A DNA stretch of 32,029 bases, taken from Methylibium sp. GTDB taxonomy: Bacteria > Pseudomonadota > Gammaproteobacteria > Burkholderiales > Burkholderiaceae_C. Below the pieces are notes generated by a model. That model was not told the origin of the DNA, ran no database searches, and worked only from the letters and a program-made list of their open reading frames with translations. The number at the start of each line of letters is the position of its first letter. Position 1 is the first letter of the stretch. The stretch spans positions 1-32,029 of the forward strand of contig NZ_JACDCW010000040.1 in assembly GCF_013817345.1 (NCBI RefSeq), written 5' to 3'. The position numbers and the translations under genes are program-made. This document shows positions 1 to 7,781 of the stretch, piece after piece.

Positions 1-1338
1 GTCGCGCCCGTCGCGCCGGCCTATCCCGGCTCGAGCGCCGAGCCCGCACCGGCCGGCGCGCAGGCCGCCGACATCGCCTGGCAGGAGTTCTTCGCCGACC
101 CGCGCCTGCAGCGCCTGATCGAACTCTCGCTGCGCAACAACCGCGACCTCCGCATCGCGGTGCTGTCGATCGAGCAGGCGCGCGCGCTCTACGGCATCCA
201 GCGGGCCGACCGGCTGCCGACGGTCAACGCCGCGGCCAACGCCACGCGCCAGCCGCTGGGCGCGGGCGGCGACGTCAGCAGCCTGTACACGGCCGGGCTG
301 GCGGTCACGGCGTTCGAGCTCGACCTGTTCGGCCGCGTGCGCAATCTGAGCGAGGCGGCGCTCGCGCGCTACTTCGCCACGGAAGAAGCCCGCAAGGCCA
401 CGCAGATCAGCCTGATCTCCGCGGTAGCCAACCTGCACCTCGCGCTGCTCGCCGACGACGCGCTGCTCGAGCTGACCCGGCGCACGCTCGAAACGCGCCT
501 GGAGTCGCTGCGCCTCACGCAATTGCGCTTCGAGGGGGGCGTGGTTTCGGAGCTGGATTTCCGCCAGGCGCAGTCGCTCGTGGAGAGCGCTCGCGCCACG
601 CTGGCGCAGCAGCAGCGCCAGCGGGCGCTCGACGAGAACGCGCTGGTGCTCGTGGTCGGGCAGCCCTTGCCGGCCGATCTGCCGGCTGCGGACGGGCTGG
701 CCGGCCTCGCGGCCGCCTCGCTCGGCCCCGAGTTGCCCGCTGGCCTGCCTTCGGCATTGCTCGTCAACCGGCCCGACATTCGCCAGGCCGAGGAACTGCT
801 GCGCGCCGCCAACGCCAACATCGGCGCGGCGCGCGCGGCGTTCTTCCCGCGCATCACGCTGACCGGCAGCGCCGGCGTGGCGAGCGACAAACTCTCGGGG
901 CTGTTCAACAACGGGGTGGCGGCCTGGTCGTTCATTCCGCAAATCGTGTTGCCGATCTTCGACTACGGCCGCAACCGCACCGGGCTCGAGGTGGCGCAGG
1001 TCGATCGCGACATTGCCGTGGCGCAATACGAGCGCACGGTGCAGATCGCGTTCCGCGAAGTCGCCGACGCGCTTGCCGGTCGCGCCACGCTCGGCGAGCA
1101 GGTGCGCGCGCTCGAAGCGCAGTCACAGGCCGAGCGTCGGCGTTTCGAGTTGTCGGACCTGCGCTACCGCGCCGGCGCGGCCAGCTACCTCGATCTGCTC
1201 GATGCGCAGCGTTCGCTGTTCGCTGCACAGCAGGCTGCGTTGCAGACCCGGTTGGTGCAGTTGCAAAACCAGGTCACGCTCTATAGCGTGCTGGGCGGGG
1301 GCTGGCAGGAGCCGCAGGAACCACTGGCTGCGAACTGA
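1..1338 (+). CDS. RND efflux system outer-membrane lipoprotein, NodT/OprM family (5' end outside window)
   Basis: The reading frame is open from base 1, so the gene starts upstream and its signal peptide and lipobox are not visible. About 445 codons are present. The protein shows the two repeated outer-membrane efflux protein (OEP) halves of TolC-like factors: an early stretch reading WQEFFADPRLQRLIELSL with NNRDLRIA, as in NodT/CusC/OprM proteins, a central NRPDIRQAEELLRAANANIG motif that opens the second repeat, and a C-terminal RYRAGAASYLDLLDAQRSLF motif. This family forms the trimeric channel through which an RND pump and a periplasmic adaptor expel drugs, metals or solvents. The pump and adaptor genes are presumably upstream of the window, so the substrate cannot be stated. 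A perfect stem-loop lies about 50 bases after the stop. Family call secure; substrate unknown. Confidence 0.93.
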   Translation, partial: VAPVAPAYPGSSAEPAPAGAQAADIAWQEFFADPRLQRLIELSLRNNRDLRIAVLSIEQARALYGIQRADRLPTVNAAANATRQPLGAGGDVSSLYTAGLAVTAFELDLFGRVRNLSEAALARYFATEEARKATQISLISAVANLHLALLADDALLELTRRTLETRLESLRLTQLRFEGGVVSELDFRQAQSLVESARATLAQQQRQRALDENALVLVVGQPLPADLPAADGLAGLAAASLGPELPAGLPSALLVNRPDIRQAEELLRAANANIGAARAAFFPRITLTGSAGVASDKLSGLFNNGVAAWSFIPQIVLPIFDYGRNRTGLEVAQVDRDIAVAQYERTVQIAFREVADALAGRATLGEQVRALEAQSQAERRRFELSDLRYRAGAASYLDLLDAQRSLFAAQQAALQTRLVQLQNQVTLYSVLGGGWQEPQEPLAAN

Positions 1339-1389
1339 CTGAGACTGCGTCCTCTCCGTCGTCATCGGAAGGCAGTCGAACATGTCGTT

Positions 1390-1410
1390 CCCTCTCCCTC
1401 TGGGAGAGGG
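1390..1410. repeat. Perfect 9-bp stem-loop of the common CCCTCTCCC/GGGAGAGGG intergenic type, possible bidirectional terminator
   Basis: CCCTCTCCC (1390-1398) and GGGAGAGGG (1402-1410) pair perfectly around a TCT loop, followed by CTAGGGTGAGGG. This short palindrome is a familiar dispersed intergenic element in many proteobacterial genomes. It lies between two convergent genes (ends 1338 and 1517), where it could stop transcription from either side, but it lacks a clear T tract. The rest of 1339-1516 shows no gene. Confidence 0.55.
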
Positions 1411-1516
1411 CTAGGGTGAGGGTCAGCCGGAACGCCGATGCTGCTCGATGGGCGCATCTAGGGGGCCGCCCTCTACCAAAGCAAAAGGTAGCCCATCCGA
1501 GAGCGCGAGGCACGCA

Positions 1517-2158
1517 TCAGGTCATGTTCTCCATCCCGATGGCCGCATTCCTGGTCGTGCCTTTGCCGACCTTGATCGCCGTGTCCGGCCGCTCATAAGT
1601 CCCGATCAGGCAACCGCTTGCGATCGCCCGGTCTCGCAGCGTGTCGACCACGGCATCGCGGCCGGGTGTGCCGGAGAAAGCCTCGCCCTCGGCCAGCGCG
1701 AAGATCTGGAAGGCATAGCGGTGCACGCCATGCCCGGGAGGAGGGTCCGGCGGCAGCCAGCTCTTGCCGAGGTAGGAGTTGCGGCCGGTCTTCACGCCTT
1801 CGCCTTCATGATCAGGGCTCTTCAGCGCCCCTTCGCTCAAGCCGGTTTCGTGCGGGCTGATGTCGACGGCAATGGCATGTACCAGCGGCTGCGGCGTGGG
1901 TGCATCGGCGTCCTCGACGATGAGCAGCAGCGAGCGGGCTGCGACCGGTACGCCCGACCAAGCGAGCGGCGGCGAGTGGCCCGCCCCATCGGCGGTGTAC
2001 AGGGCCGGAATCGGCGCGTGGTCGCCGAAGGCCAGGCTGGTCAGCGTGATCGCCGCCGTACCGGCGCGCAGGTCGAGCTGGCGGTAGACGGTTTTCTCGA
2101 TGCCGGCGCGCTGCTCGCGCAGCGCATGGCCTACGACGTCGGGCAATTTCTCGAGCAT
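1517..2158 (-). CDS. YbhB/YbcL family Raf-kinase-inhibitor-like (PEBP) protein
   Basis: A 213-residue protein of the phosphatidylethanolamine-binding protein fold. The ATG ending at 2158 is chosen because AGGAG lies about seven bases upstream; the frame runs further upstream, but that extension (to 2299) has no PEBP homology and no ribosome site. The ligand-pocket signatures are visible: PPLAWSGVP, then VEDADAPTPQPLVHAI (usual form DPDAP...HW), then GVHRYAFQIFAL near the C terminus. No signal peptide is evident, so it is probably cytoplasmic, like E. coli YbhB. The physiological ligand of bacterial PEBPs is largely unknown. It follows the DegP-like gene on the same strand after a 147-bp gap, so co-transcription is possible but not shown. 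Confidence 0.88.
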   Translation of the reverse strand: MLEKLPDVVGHALREQRAGIEKTVYRQLDLRAGTAAITLTSLAFGDHAPIPALYTADGAGHSPPLAWSGVPVAARSLLLIVEDADAPTPQPLVHAIAVDISPHETGLSEGALKSPDHEGEGVKTGRNSYLGKSWLPPDPPPGHGVHRYAFQIFALAEGEAFSGTPGRDAVVDTLRDRAIASGCLIGTYERPDTAIKVGKGTTRNAAIGMENMT

Positions 2159-2305
2159 GGTGGGGCTCCTTCCGGTTGTTCCCTGGTTTCGCAGCAGCCC
2201 ACGTGCCCGCCGCAAAGCGTGTTCGTCGCTCAAAGAAAAAAGGGCTGGCAGCTTGCGCCACCGGCCCCCCTCGAGCCTGCCCGCCGAAGTGGGCAGCAAG
2301 ATCGC

Positions 2306-3829
2306 TCAGCCCAGGTTCACCGGCACGAAGATCTTGTTCTCGCCGCGCTGAACCAGCAGCGCCACGCTCTTGGGCTCTTTCTCCAACACGCTCTTGACCT
2401 GCGCCACCGACTCGACCGGGTTGCCGTTGACCGACAGCAGCACGTCGCCGCGCTGGATGCCGGCGCGCGCCGCCGGCCCGCCGACCTGCTCGATCAGCAT
2501 GCCGCCGCTCTTGACCTTCGCGGCTTGCTGTTCCTGCGCCGTGAGGGGGCGCAGGGCCAGACCGAGCTGGCCGCCTTCGGTGGGCATCTCGTCAGCGCTG
2601 GCAACCGCCTCGGCGTCCTCGAAGGCGCCCAGCTTGGCGGGCACCGTGGTGAACGCGCGGTCACGCCAGACCTTGAGCTCCACCGTCTCGCCCGGCGTGG
2701 ACATACCGATGACGCTGGACAGCGACCCCGAGCGGATCACCGGCTCGCCGTCGACCGCGGTGATCACGTCACCGGACTTCAGGCCGGCCGCCGCAGCCGG
2801 GCTGTCCGGCGCCACGCTGGCGATCAGGGCGCCGTCCGGCGTCTTCAGACCGAACGACTCGGCCAGGCCCTGGTTAACGTCCTGAATCACCACGCCGAGC
2901 CGTGCATGCGAGGCTTTGCCGGTCGCGACGATCTGGTCCTTGACCTTGAGCGCCACGTTGATCGGGATCGAGAAACTCAGGCCTTGATAGCCGCCGGTGC
3001 GTGAGTAGATCTGCGCGTTGATGCCGACCACCGCGCCGCTGCCGTCGAACAGCGGGCCGCCCGAGTTGCCGGGGTTCACGGCCGCGTCGGTCTGGATGAA
3101 CGGCACCACCGACGAGTACTCGCCCGGCAGCGTGCGGCCCTTGCCGCTGACGATGCCCTGCGTGGCCGTCTGCTCGAAGCCGAACGGCGCGCCGATTGCC
3201 AGCACCGGGTCGCCGACCTGCAGCGAGGCCGGGTCGCCCAGGCGCACCATCGGCAGGTCCTTGGCCTCGATCTTGAGCACGGCCACGTCGGTCATCACGT
3301 CGGAACCAAGCACTTTGGCCGTGAACTCGCGGCGGTCGCTGAGCTTGACGGTCACTTCATCCGCTTCATGCACGACGTGGGCGTTGGTCAGGATCAGACC
3401 GTCCTCGCTGATGATGAAGCCCGAACCCTGGCCGCGCATGGGCGACGGCGGGCCTTCCTGGCCGCCGGGGCCGCCCGGCGGCATGCCGCGGAAGAAGGGC
3501 GCGAACGGGCTGTTCTCGAAGCCAGGCGGCAGCTTGAAGCCCGGCGGCAGGCCGCGCTCGGGGCCTTCGTCGCTGTTCGACTTGCGCGTGCCCTGCACGG
3601 TGATGCCGACCACGGCCGGGCCGGCCTGTTGCACGATCGCGCGGTAGTTCGGCACCGCGTCGGCGGAAAGCTGCGGCACCGGCTTGGCCGGCACCGTGGC
3701 CACCATAACGGCATTGGTCTTGACGGCTCGCGCCTCGCCCGGCAACCATTCGTTCTGTATCGCACCGGCGGTGCCGACGGCCAGGACGCCTGCCGCGACG
3801 AGGGCGGCGCTGAGGGACTTCATTCGCAT
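2306..3829 (-). CDS. degP: Periplasmic serine endoprotease of the DegP/HtrA (Do) family
   Basis: A 507-residue precursor that degrades or refolds damaged envelope proteins in the periplasm. The start at 3829 has AAGGAG six bases upstream. Residues 1-24 form an uncleaved-looking hydrophobic segment or signal peptide. A flexible Gly/Pro-rich linker (about 85-130) precedes the trypsin-like domain. The catalytic triad is intact: His151 (TNAHVVHEADEV), Asp181 (VMTDVAVLKI) and Ser256 (NPGNSGGPL). Two PDZ domains follow (about 290-385 and 410-495), as in DegP, DegQ and MucD. The upstream region (3834-4033) carries a 15-base stem-loop in the probable leader and a four-copy 11-bp repeat that looks like a response-regulator operator, suggesting envelope-stress control. 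The name degP versus mucD or degQ cannot be settled from sequence alone. Confidence 0.94.
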   Translation of the reverse strand: MRMKSLSAALVAAGVLAVGTAGAIQNEWLPGEARAVKTNAVMVATVPAKPVPQLSADAVPNYRAIVQQAGPAVVGITVQGTRKSNSDEGPERGLPPGFKLPPGFENSPFAPFFRGMPPGGPGGQEGPPSPMRGQGSGFIISEDGLILTNAHVVHEADEVTVKLSDRREFTAKVLGSDVMTDVAVLKIEAKDLPMVRLGDPASLQVGDPVLAIGAPFGFEQTATQGIVSGKGRTLPGEYSSVVPFIQTDAAVNPGNSGGPLFDGSGAVVGINAQIYSRTGGYQGLSFSIPINVALKVKDQIVATGKASHARLGVVIQDVNQGLAESFGLKTPDGALIASVAPDSPAAAAGLKSGDVITAVDGEPVIRSGSLSSVIGMSTPGETVELKVWRDRAFTTVPAKLGAFEDAEAVASADEMPTEGGQLGLALRPLTAQEQQAAKVKSGGMLIEQVGGPAARAGIQRGDVLLSVNGNPVESVAQVKSVLEKEPKSVALLVQRGENKIFVPVNLG

Positions 3830-3850
3830 GCTGATCTCCTTGAAGAGGGC

Positions 3851-3865
3851 GCGGAGAAGCTCCGC
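3851..3865 (-). promoter_or_regulatory. Stem-loop in the probable degP leader
   Basis: GCGGAG (3851-3856) and CTCCGC (3860-3865) form a six-base-pair GC-rich stem with a three-base loop. It sits between the candidate -10 region (TATCTT on the minus strand, 3880-3875) and the AAGGAG ribosome site. It could affect translation or mRNA stability; no function is shown. Confidence 0.3.
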
Positions 3866-3889
3866 ATGCGATGAAAGATAGGCGCCGCC

Positions 3890-3933
3890 GGTTAGGGCTC
3901 GGTTAGCGTTGGGTTAAGCGAAGATTAAGCACC
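3890..3933 (-). promoter_or_regulatory. Four tandem 11-bp repeats upstream of degP, candidate OmpR/PmrA-type response-regulator operator
   Basis: On the plus strand the units are GGTTAGGGCTC, GGTTAGCGTTG, GGTTAAGCGAA and GATTAAGCACC, starting at 3890, 3901, 3912 and 3923: exactly 11 bp apart, with an invariant TTA core. Read on the degP strand these are CTTAATC, CTTAACC, CTAACC and CTAACC half-sites. Tandem half-sites one helical turn apart are typical of winged-helix OmpR-family regulators (PhoB, PmrA/BasR). The promoter-proximal units would overlap the -35 position of a promoter whose -10 is TATCTT at 3880-3875, a usual activator arrangement. Which regulator binds is unknown. The array is also about 100 bp upstream of the divergent nnrS gene. 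Confidence 0.5.
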
Positions 3934-4033
3934 GAGGCTACGGACGGGCGCTCATTCTCGACAACGCTCTGCGCAGCACTTCCGAACGGTTCGGCGAATC
4001 CGGTTTTTCATCGCTCATCGCGGAGGCTCTCAC

Positions 4034-5254
4034 ATGCGTTTTCGGCCTGCGACCGTAGAGCCTCGTTCCGAGCCTTCTCAACCGCTCGCTGGCGCGGGCA
4101 TTCCCGCCAGCGGCCTTGCGCTGTGGGAGTCGGGCTTTCGACCCTTCTATCTGCTCGCCAGCGCGTTCGCTGCACTGTCGATCGGCCTGTGGGCCGCGCA
4201 GTTCGCCGGCTGGCTGGGTCGCCCCTACCTGTCGGGGCCGCTGTGGCATGCGCATGAAATGCTGTTCGGCTTCGCCCTCGCCGTGGTGGTCGGATTCCTG
4301 TTCACTGCGGGACGCAACTGGTCGATGCAGCCCACGCCGACGGGCTGGCTGCTCATGGCATTGGCAGCGCTCTGGGTGGCGGGGCGCTTGCTCGTCCTCA
4401 CGCCTTTCGCCTGGGCCGCCGCCATCGTCAACGCGGCCTTCCCTTTCGCGGCGGCCGTCGGACTTGCGGTGCCACTCTGGGCTGCGCGCAACCGGCGCAA
4501 CTATTTCTTTGTCGGCCTGCTCGTGGCGATGGGCATCGCCAGCCTTGCAGTTCACCTCTCGCAACTCGGCATGCTGAAGCTGCCTCCTTGGCTGGGTGTG
4601 CAAATCGCCCTCGACGTGTTGCTGTTCCTCATGGCGGTGATGGGTGGACGCGTCATCCCGATGTTCACCAACGCCGGTGTGCCGGGTTGCGGTGCCGTGC
4701 GCAACGCGATGCTCGAGAAAGTCGCGCTCGCTGCGCTCTTGAGTCTGCTGGTTGCGGACCTGCTGCAGTGGCACGGCGCGGCCCTGGCCGCCCTCGCGCT
4801 GCTTTGCGCGAGCCTTCACACCGTCCGCTGGGCGCTGTGGAGGCCCTGGAACACTTGGCGAGCGCCGCTGGTGTGGGTGCTGCATGCGGCGTATGCGTGG
4901 ATCCCGCTGCACCTTGCGCTGCGCGGCGCGTCGGAACTCGGCTGGATCAACGCTTCGTCGGCCACGCACGCGCTGACCGTCGGCGCCATCGGCGGCTTGA
5001 CCATCGGAATGATGACGCGCACGGCGCGCGGACACACCGGCCGGCCTCTTCGCGCCGACCGCTTCGACATCGCGTGCTATGTGCTGGTGCTCGGCGCAGC
5101 GGTCGTGCGCGTGCTGATGCCGCTCGCCCTACCAGCGTGGTCCATGCACGCCGTGGTCGGCTCCGCGAGCCTGTGGTGCGCGGGCTTCGGGCTGTACGCG
5201 CTGCGCTACTGGCCGGTCCTGACTCGGCCGCGGTTGGACGGCAAGCCGGGTTGA
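4034..5254 (+). CDS. nnrS: NnrS family multi-span membrane protein (nitric oxide response)
   Basis: A 406-residue integral membrane protein with about twelve hydrophobic spans. GGAGG lies just upstream of the ATG. After a short polar N terminus (about 30 residues) comes the family signature LWESGFRPFYLLASAFA, then PLWHAHEMLFGFALAVVVGFLFTAGRNW, a VMGGRVIPMFTNAGVPG motif and a late GGLTIGMMTRTARGHTGRPL motif. Rhodobacter NnrS is a haem- and copper-containing protein made with denitrification enzymes, and in Vibrio it eases nitrosative stress; its exact chemistry is unsettled. The NO reductase gene begins 150 bp downstream on the same strand, which supports a nitric-oxide role. His and Arg residues in the motifs are kept, so the protein looks intact. 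Confidence 0.92.
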   Translation: MRFRPATVEPRSEPSQPLAGAGIPASGLALWESGFRPFYLLASAFAALSIGLWAAQFAGWLGRPYLSGPLWHAHEMLFGFALAVVVGFLFTAGRNWSMQPTPTGWLLMALAALWVAGRLLVLTPFAWAAAIVNAAFPFAAAVGLAVPLWAARNRRNYFFVGLLVAMGIASLAVHLSQLGMLKLPPWLGVQIALDVLLFLMAVMGGRVIPMFTNAGVPGCGAVRNAMLEKVALAALLSLLVADLLQWHGAALAALALLCASLHTVRWALWRPWNTWRAPLVWVLHAAYAWIPLHLALRGASELGWINASSATHALTVGAIGGLTIGMMTRTARGHTGRPLRADRFDIACYVLVLGAAVVRVLMPLALPAWSMHAVVGSASLWCAGFGLYALRYWPVLTRPRLDGKPG

Positions 5255-5404
5255 GCCGAGGCGGCCGGCTCCTGCGGCGCGCGTGCGACAGCTCACAGAC
5301 TCCCGCCCCTATCGGGCGCATGGTGGAGTCACATCCCGACTGTGCTTCCGTGCATTACTCAGTCGTTGCAAGTTGGTTTGCATTCGATCGAGCGCTGGAG
5401 TTTC

Positions 5405-7675
5405 GTGGATAACACAAAAAAGCTTTGGGTCTATCTGGCGATTTTGTTAATCGCTTCTTTCGCCACGCTGCTGTGGACGGGCGGCGAAATCTACCGACAA
5501 GCGCCGCCCATGCCCGAGCGGGTGGTGTCGACCGACAAGAAAGTTATCTACGTTCGCGCGGACATCGAACTCGGCCGTCAGGTGTGGCAGTCGTTCGGCG
5601 GGATGCAGCTCGGCTCCATCTGGGGTCACGGCGCCTATGTAGCGCCTGACTGGAGCGCGGATTGGCTGCACCGGGAGGCGGTGGCCCTGCTCGACCTGTG
5701 GGCCAAGCGCGAGGCCGGAGCAGACAGCTACGACGACTTGTCGGCGGAGCAAAAGACGGTCTTCCAGGGTCGGCTGGAAACCAGAATCCGGGAGAACACG
5801 TTCGATCCCGAAAGCGAAACGATCACGCTCAGTGCCGACCGCGCCATTGCGATCGCCAGCGTTGCCGCCCATTACCGAAGTTTGTTCGGCAACGATCCCG
5901 CCACGGCCGGGCTGCGTGAAGCCTACGCAATGAAGAACGACACCGTGCCGGATGCGGAGCACCGTCGCGCCCTCGCTGCGTTTTTCTGGTGGACCGCTTG
6001 GGCAACGGTCACCGAGCGCCCTGGGAGCGAGATCACCTATACCAACAACTGGCCGAGCGAGCCGCTGGTCGGCAATCGACCGCCGGCGAGCTTGTTTCTT
6101 TGGTCGGCGTTCAGCGTCATCCTGCTTCTCGCCGGCATTGCGCTATTGGGTTGGCACCATGCCGTCACGGCAGGGCGCGCGGAAGAACCGCATGAAATGC
6201 CGGCCACGGATCCGATGTCGCGGGTTCAGGTCACGCCATCGATGAAGGCGGCCGCACGGTACTTCTGGGTCCTGTTGGCGATGTTTCTGTTGCAGCTCGT
6301 GCTCGGCGCCATCACGGCCCACTACCAGATCGACGGCCAGCACCTGTACGGCTTCAGTCTTTCGGAAATACTGCCCTATTCGCTCACGCGCACCTGGCAC
6401 ACCCAGTTGGCGGTTCTCTGGATAGCGACCGCCTGGCTGGCGACGGGCCTGTATATGGGGCCGGCCATCTCGGGCTACGAGCCGAAGCATCAAAGCTTGG
6501 GCGTCAACGTGCTTCTTGCCTGTCTGGTGATCATCATCGTCGGCTCTTTCGCCGGCCAATGGTTTGCAGTGATGCAGAAGTTGGGGCTGGAGCACAACTT
6601 CTGGTTCGGTCACCAGGGATGGGAGTACGCCGACGGCGGCCGTTTCTGGCAATGGTTCTTGTTCATTGGTCTGATGCTGTGGCTCGTGCTGGTCGGGCGT
6701 GCGTTGTGGCCCGCATTGCGTGCCGCGAACAAGGAATCGCGATCGCTGGTGGGACTGCTGTTCCTGTCGACCGTGGCGATCGGCCTGTTCTATGGCGCAG
6801 CGTTGCTGTGGGGCGAGCACACCCATCTATCGGCGGTCGAGTACTGGCGCTGGTGGCTGGTGCATTTGTGGGTGGAGGGGTTCTTCGAAGTCTTCGCCAC
6901 GGCAGTGCTGGCCATCATCTTCACCCGCCTGGGCCTTCTGTCCGTCAAGATCGCGACGGTCGCAGTGCTGTTCGGAACCATCGTGTTCATGGCCGGCGGG
7001 GTGCTCGGAACTTTGCATCATCTGTACTTCAGCGGTACGCCGACCGCGGTCATCGTGTTGGGTGCCAGCTTCTCCGCGCTCGAGGTCGTACCGCTCGCGT
7101 ATGTCGGTTTCGAGGCTTACGACAGGTACCGGCAAAGCTCCGCGACGCCGTGGATGTACCGCTATCGCTGGCCAGTGATGTTCTTTCTGGCGGTCGCCTT
7201 CTGGAACATCGTGGGGGCGGGGCTGTTCGGTTTCCTGATCAATCCGCCGCTGTCGCTTTATTACATGCAGGGGCTCAACCTGACCCCGTTGCACGCCCAC
7301 ACTGCTCTGTTCGGGGTGTACGGCATGCTCGGCATCGGGCTCGTGTTGTTCTGCCTGCGCGGCCTCAAGCCGGATCTGATTTGGAACGAAGGCCTCCTCA
7401 ACGTCAGCTTCTGGTCGCTGAACATCGGGCTGGCGCTGATGGGCGTGCTGACCCTTCTTCCGATCGGCACGCTGCAACTGCTGGCGGCGGTCGATCACGG
7501 CTACTGGTATGCGCGCTCGACCGAGTTCATGCAGCAACCTCTGATCGATGTTTTGGTGTGGATGCGGGTGCCGGGCGACATCATCTTCAGTGTCGGGGCT
7601 TTGACGCTCGCCTGGTTCGTGGTCGGACTTTGGTTCAGGCCGCAGCGCCGGCCCGTGTTGCAAGAAGCTGCGTGA
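5405..7675 (+). CDS. norZ: Quinol-dependent nitric oxide reductase, single-subunit qNOR
   Basis: It reduces two NO to N2O with electrons from quinol in the inner membrane, for denitrification or NO detoxification. I choose the GTG at 5405 (756 residues) because GGAG lies four bases upstream and DNTKKLWVYLAILL then opens the first span; an in-frame ATG at 5342 would add 21 unlikely residues. Residues about 30-225 form the periplasmic NorC-like domain fused to the catalytic part, which marks qNOR rather than cNOR; no haem c CXXCH motif is seen. Ligands visible are His332 (WHTQLAVLW), His487 with Glu491 and Glu495 (VHLWVEGFFEVF), His538 and His539 (LHHLYFSGTP), and His630 and His632 (LHAHTALFGVYG). 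About fourteen spans. The upstream 150 bp shows no convincing FNR, NorR or NsrR site. Confidence 0.95.
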   Translation: MDNTKKLWVYLAILLIASFATLLWTGGEIYRQAPPMPERVVSTDKKVIYVRADIELGRQVWQSFGGMQLGSIWGHGAYVAPDWSADWLHREAVALLDLWAKREAGADSYDDLSAEQKTVFQGRLETRIRENTFDPESETITLSADRAIAIASVAAHYRSLFGNDPATAGLREAYAMKNDTVPDAEHRRALAAFFWWTAWATVTERPGSEITYTNNWPSEPLVGNRPPASLFLWSAFSVILLLAGIALLGWHHAVTAGRAEEPHEMPATDPMSRVQVTPSMKAAARYFWVLLAMFLLQLVLGAITAHYQIDGQHLYGFSLSEILPYSLTRTWHTQLAVLWIATAWLATGLYMGPAISGYEPKHQSLGVNVLLACLVIIIVGSFAGQWFAVMQKLGLEHNFWFGHQGWEYADGGRFWQWFLFIGLMLWLVLVGRALWPALRAANKESRSLVGLLFLSTVAIGLFYGAALLWGEHTHLSAVEYWRWWLVHLWVEGFFEVFATAVLAIIFTRLGLLSVKIATVAVLFGTIVFMAGGVLGTLHHLYFSGTPTAVIVLGASFSALEVVPLAYVGFEAYDRYRQSSATPWMYRYRWPVMFFLAVAFWNIVGAGLFGFLINPPLSLYYMQGLNLTPLHAHTALFGVYGMLGIGLVLFCLRGLKPDLIWNEGLLNVSFWSLNIGLALMGVLTLLPIGTLQLLAAVDHGYWYARSTEFMQQPLIDVLVWMRVPGDIIFSVGALTLAWFVVGLWFRPQRRPVLQEAA

Positions 7676-7713
7676 GCTGCGCGTTCTCTTCCAAAGCCAT
7701 CCGGGAGTACGCC

Positions 7714-7725
7714 GACCGGCCGGTC
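7714..7725. repeat. Perfect 12-bp palindrome between convergent norZ and the GGDEF gene
   Basis: GACCGGCCGGTC reads the same on both strands. It lies in the 106-bp gap between the converging ends of the NO reductase gene and the diguanylate cyclase gene. It might be part of a termination structure, but no T tract follows, and a chance palindrome in GC-rich DNA is possible. Confidence 0.25.
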
Positions 7726-7781
7726 TGCTGCAGGTCTACTGTTTCACCTTGGCAAAACCAGATAGGCCGTCAGTCAAGCGC

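Noticed and set aside
1448-3004. Long open frame on the plus strand (over 500 codons)
   Set aside because: It is antisense to the PEBP and DegP genes, whose minus-strand proteins show complete family motifs; long opposite-strand frames are common in GC-rich DNA.
3938-5035. Minus-strand frame of 365 codons over nnrS
   Set aside because: Its translation is hydrophilic Arg/Gln/His-rich shadow sequence; NnrS on the plus strand has a full set of membrane motifs.
5300-5404. Possible NsrR or FNR site upstream of norZ (TGCATT and TTTGCATT at 5351-5387)
   Set aside because: The half-sites are not arranged as a proper palindrome, and no TTGAT-N4-ATCAA is present; too weak to list.
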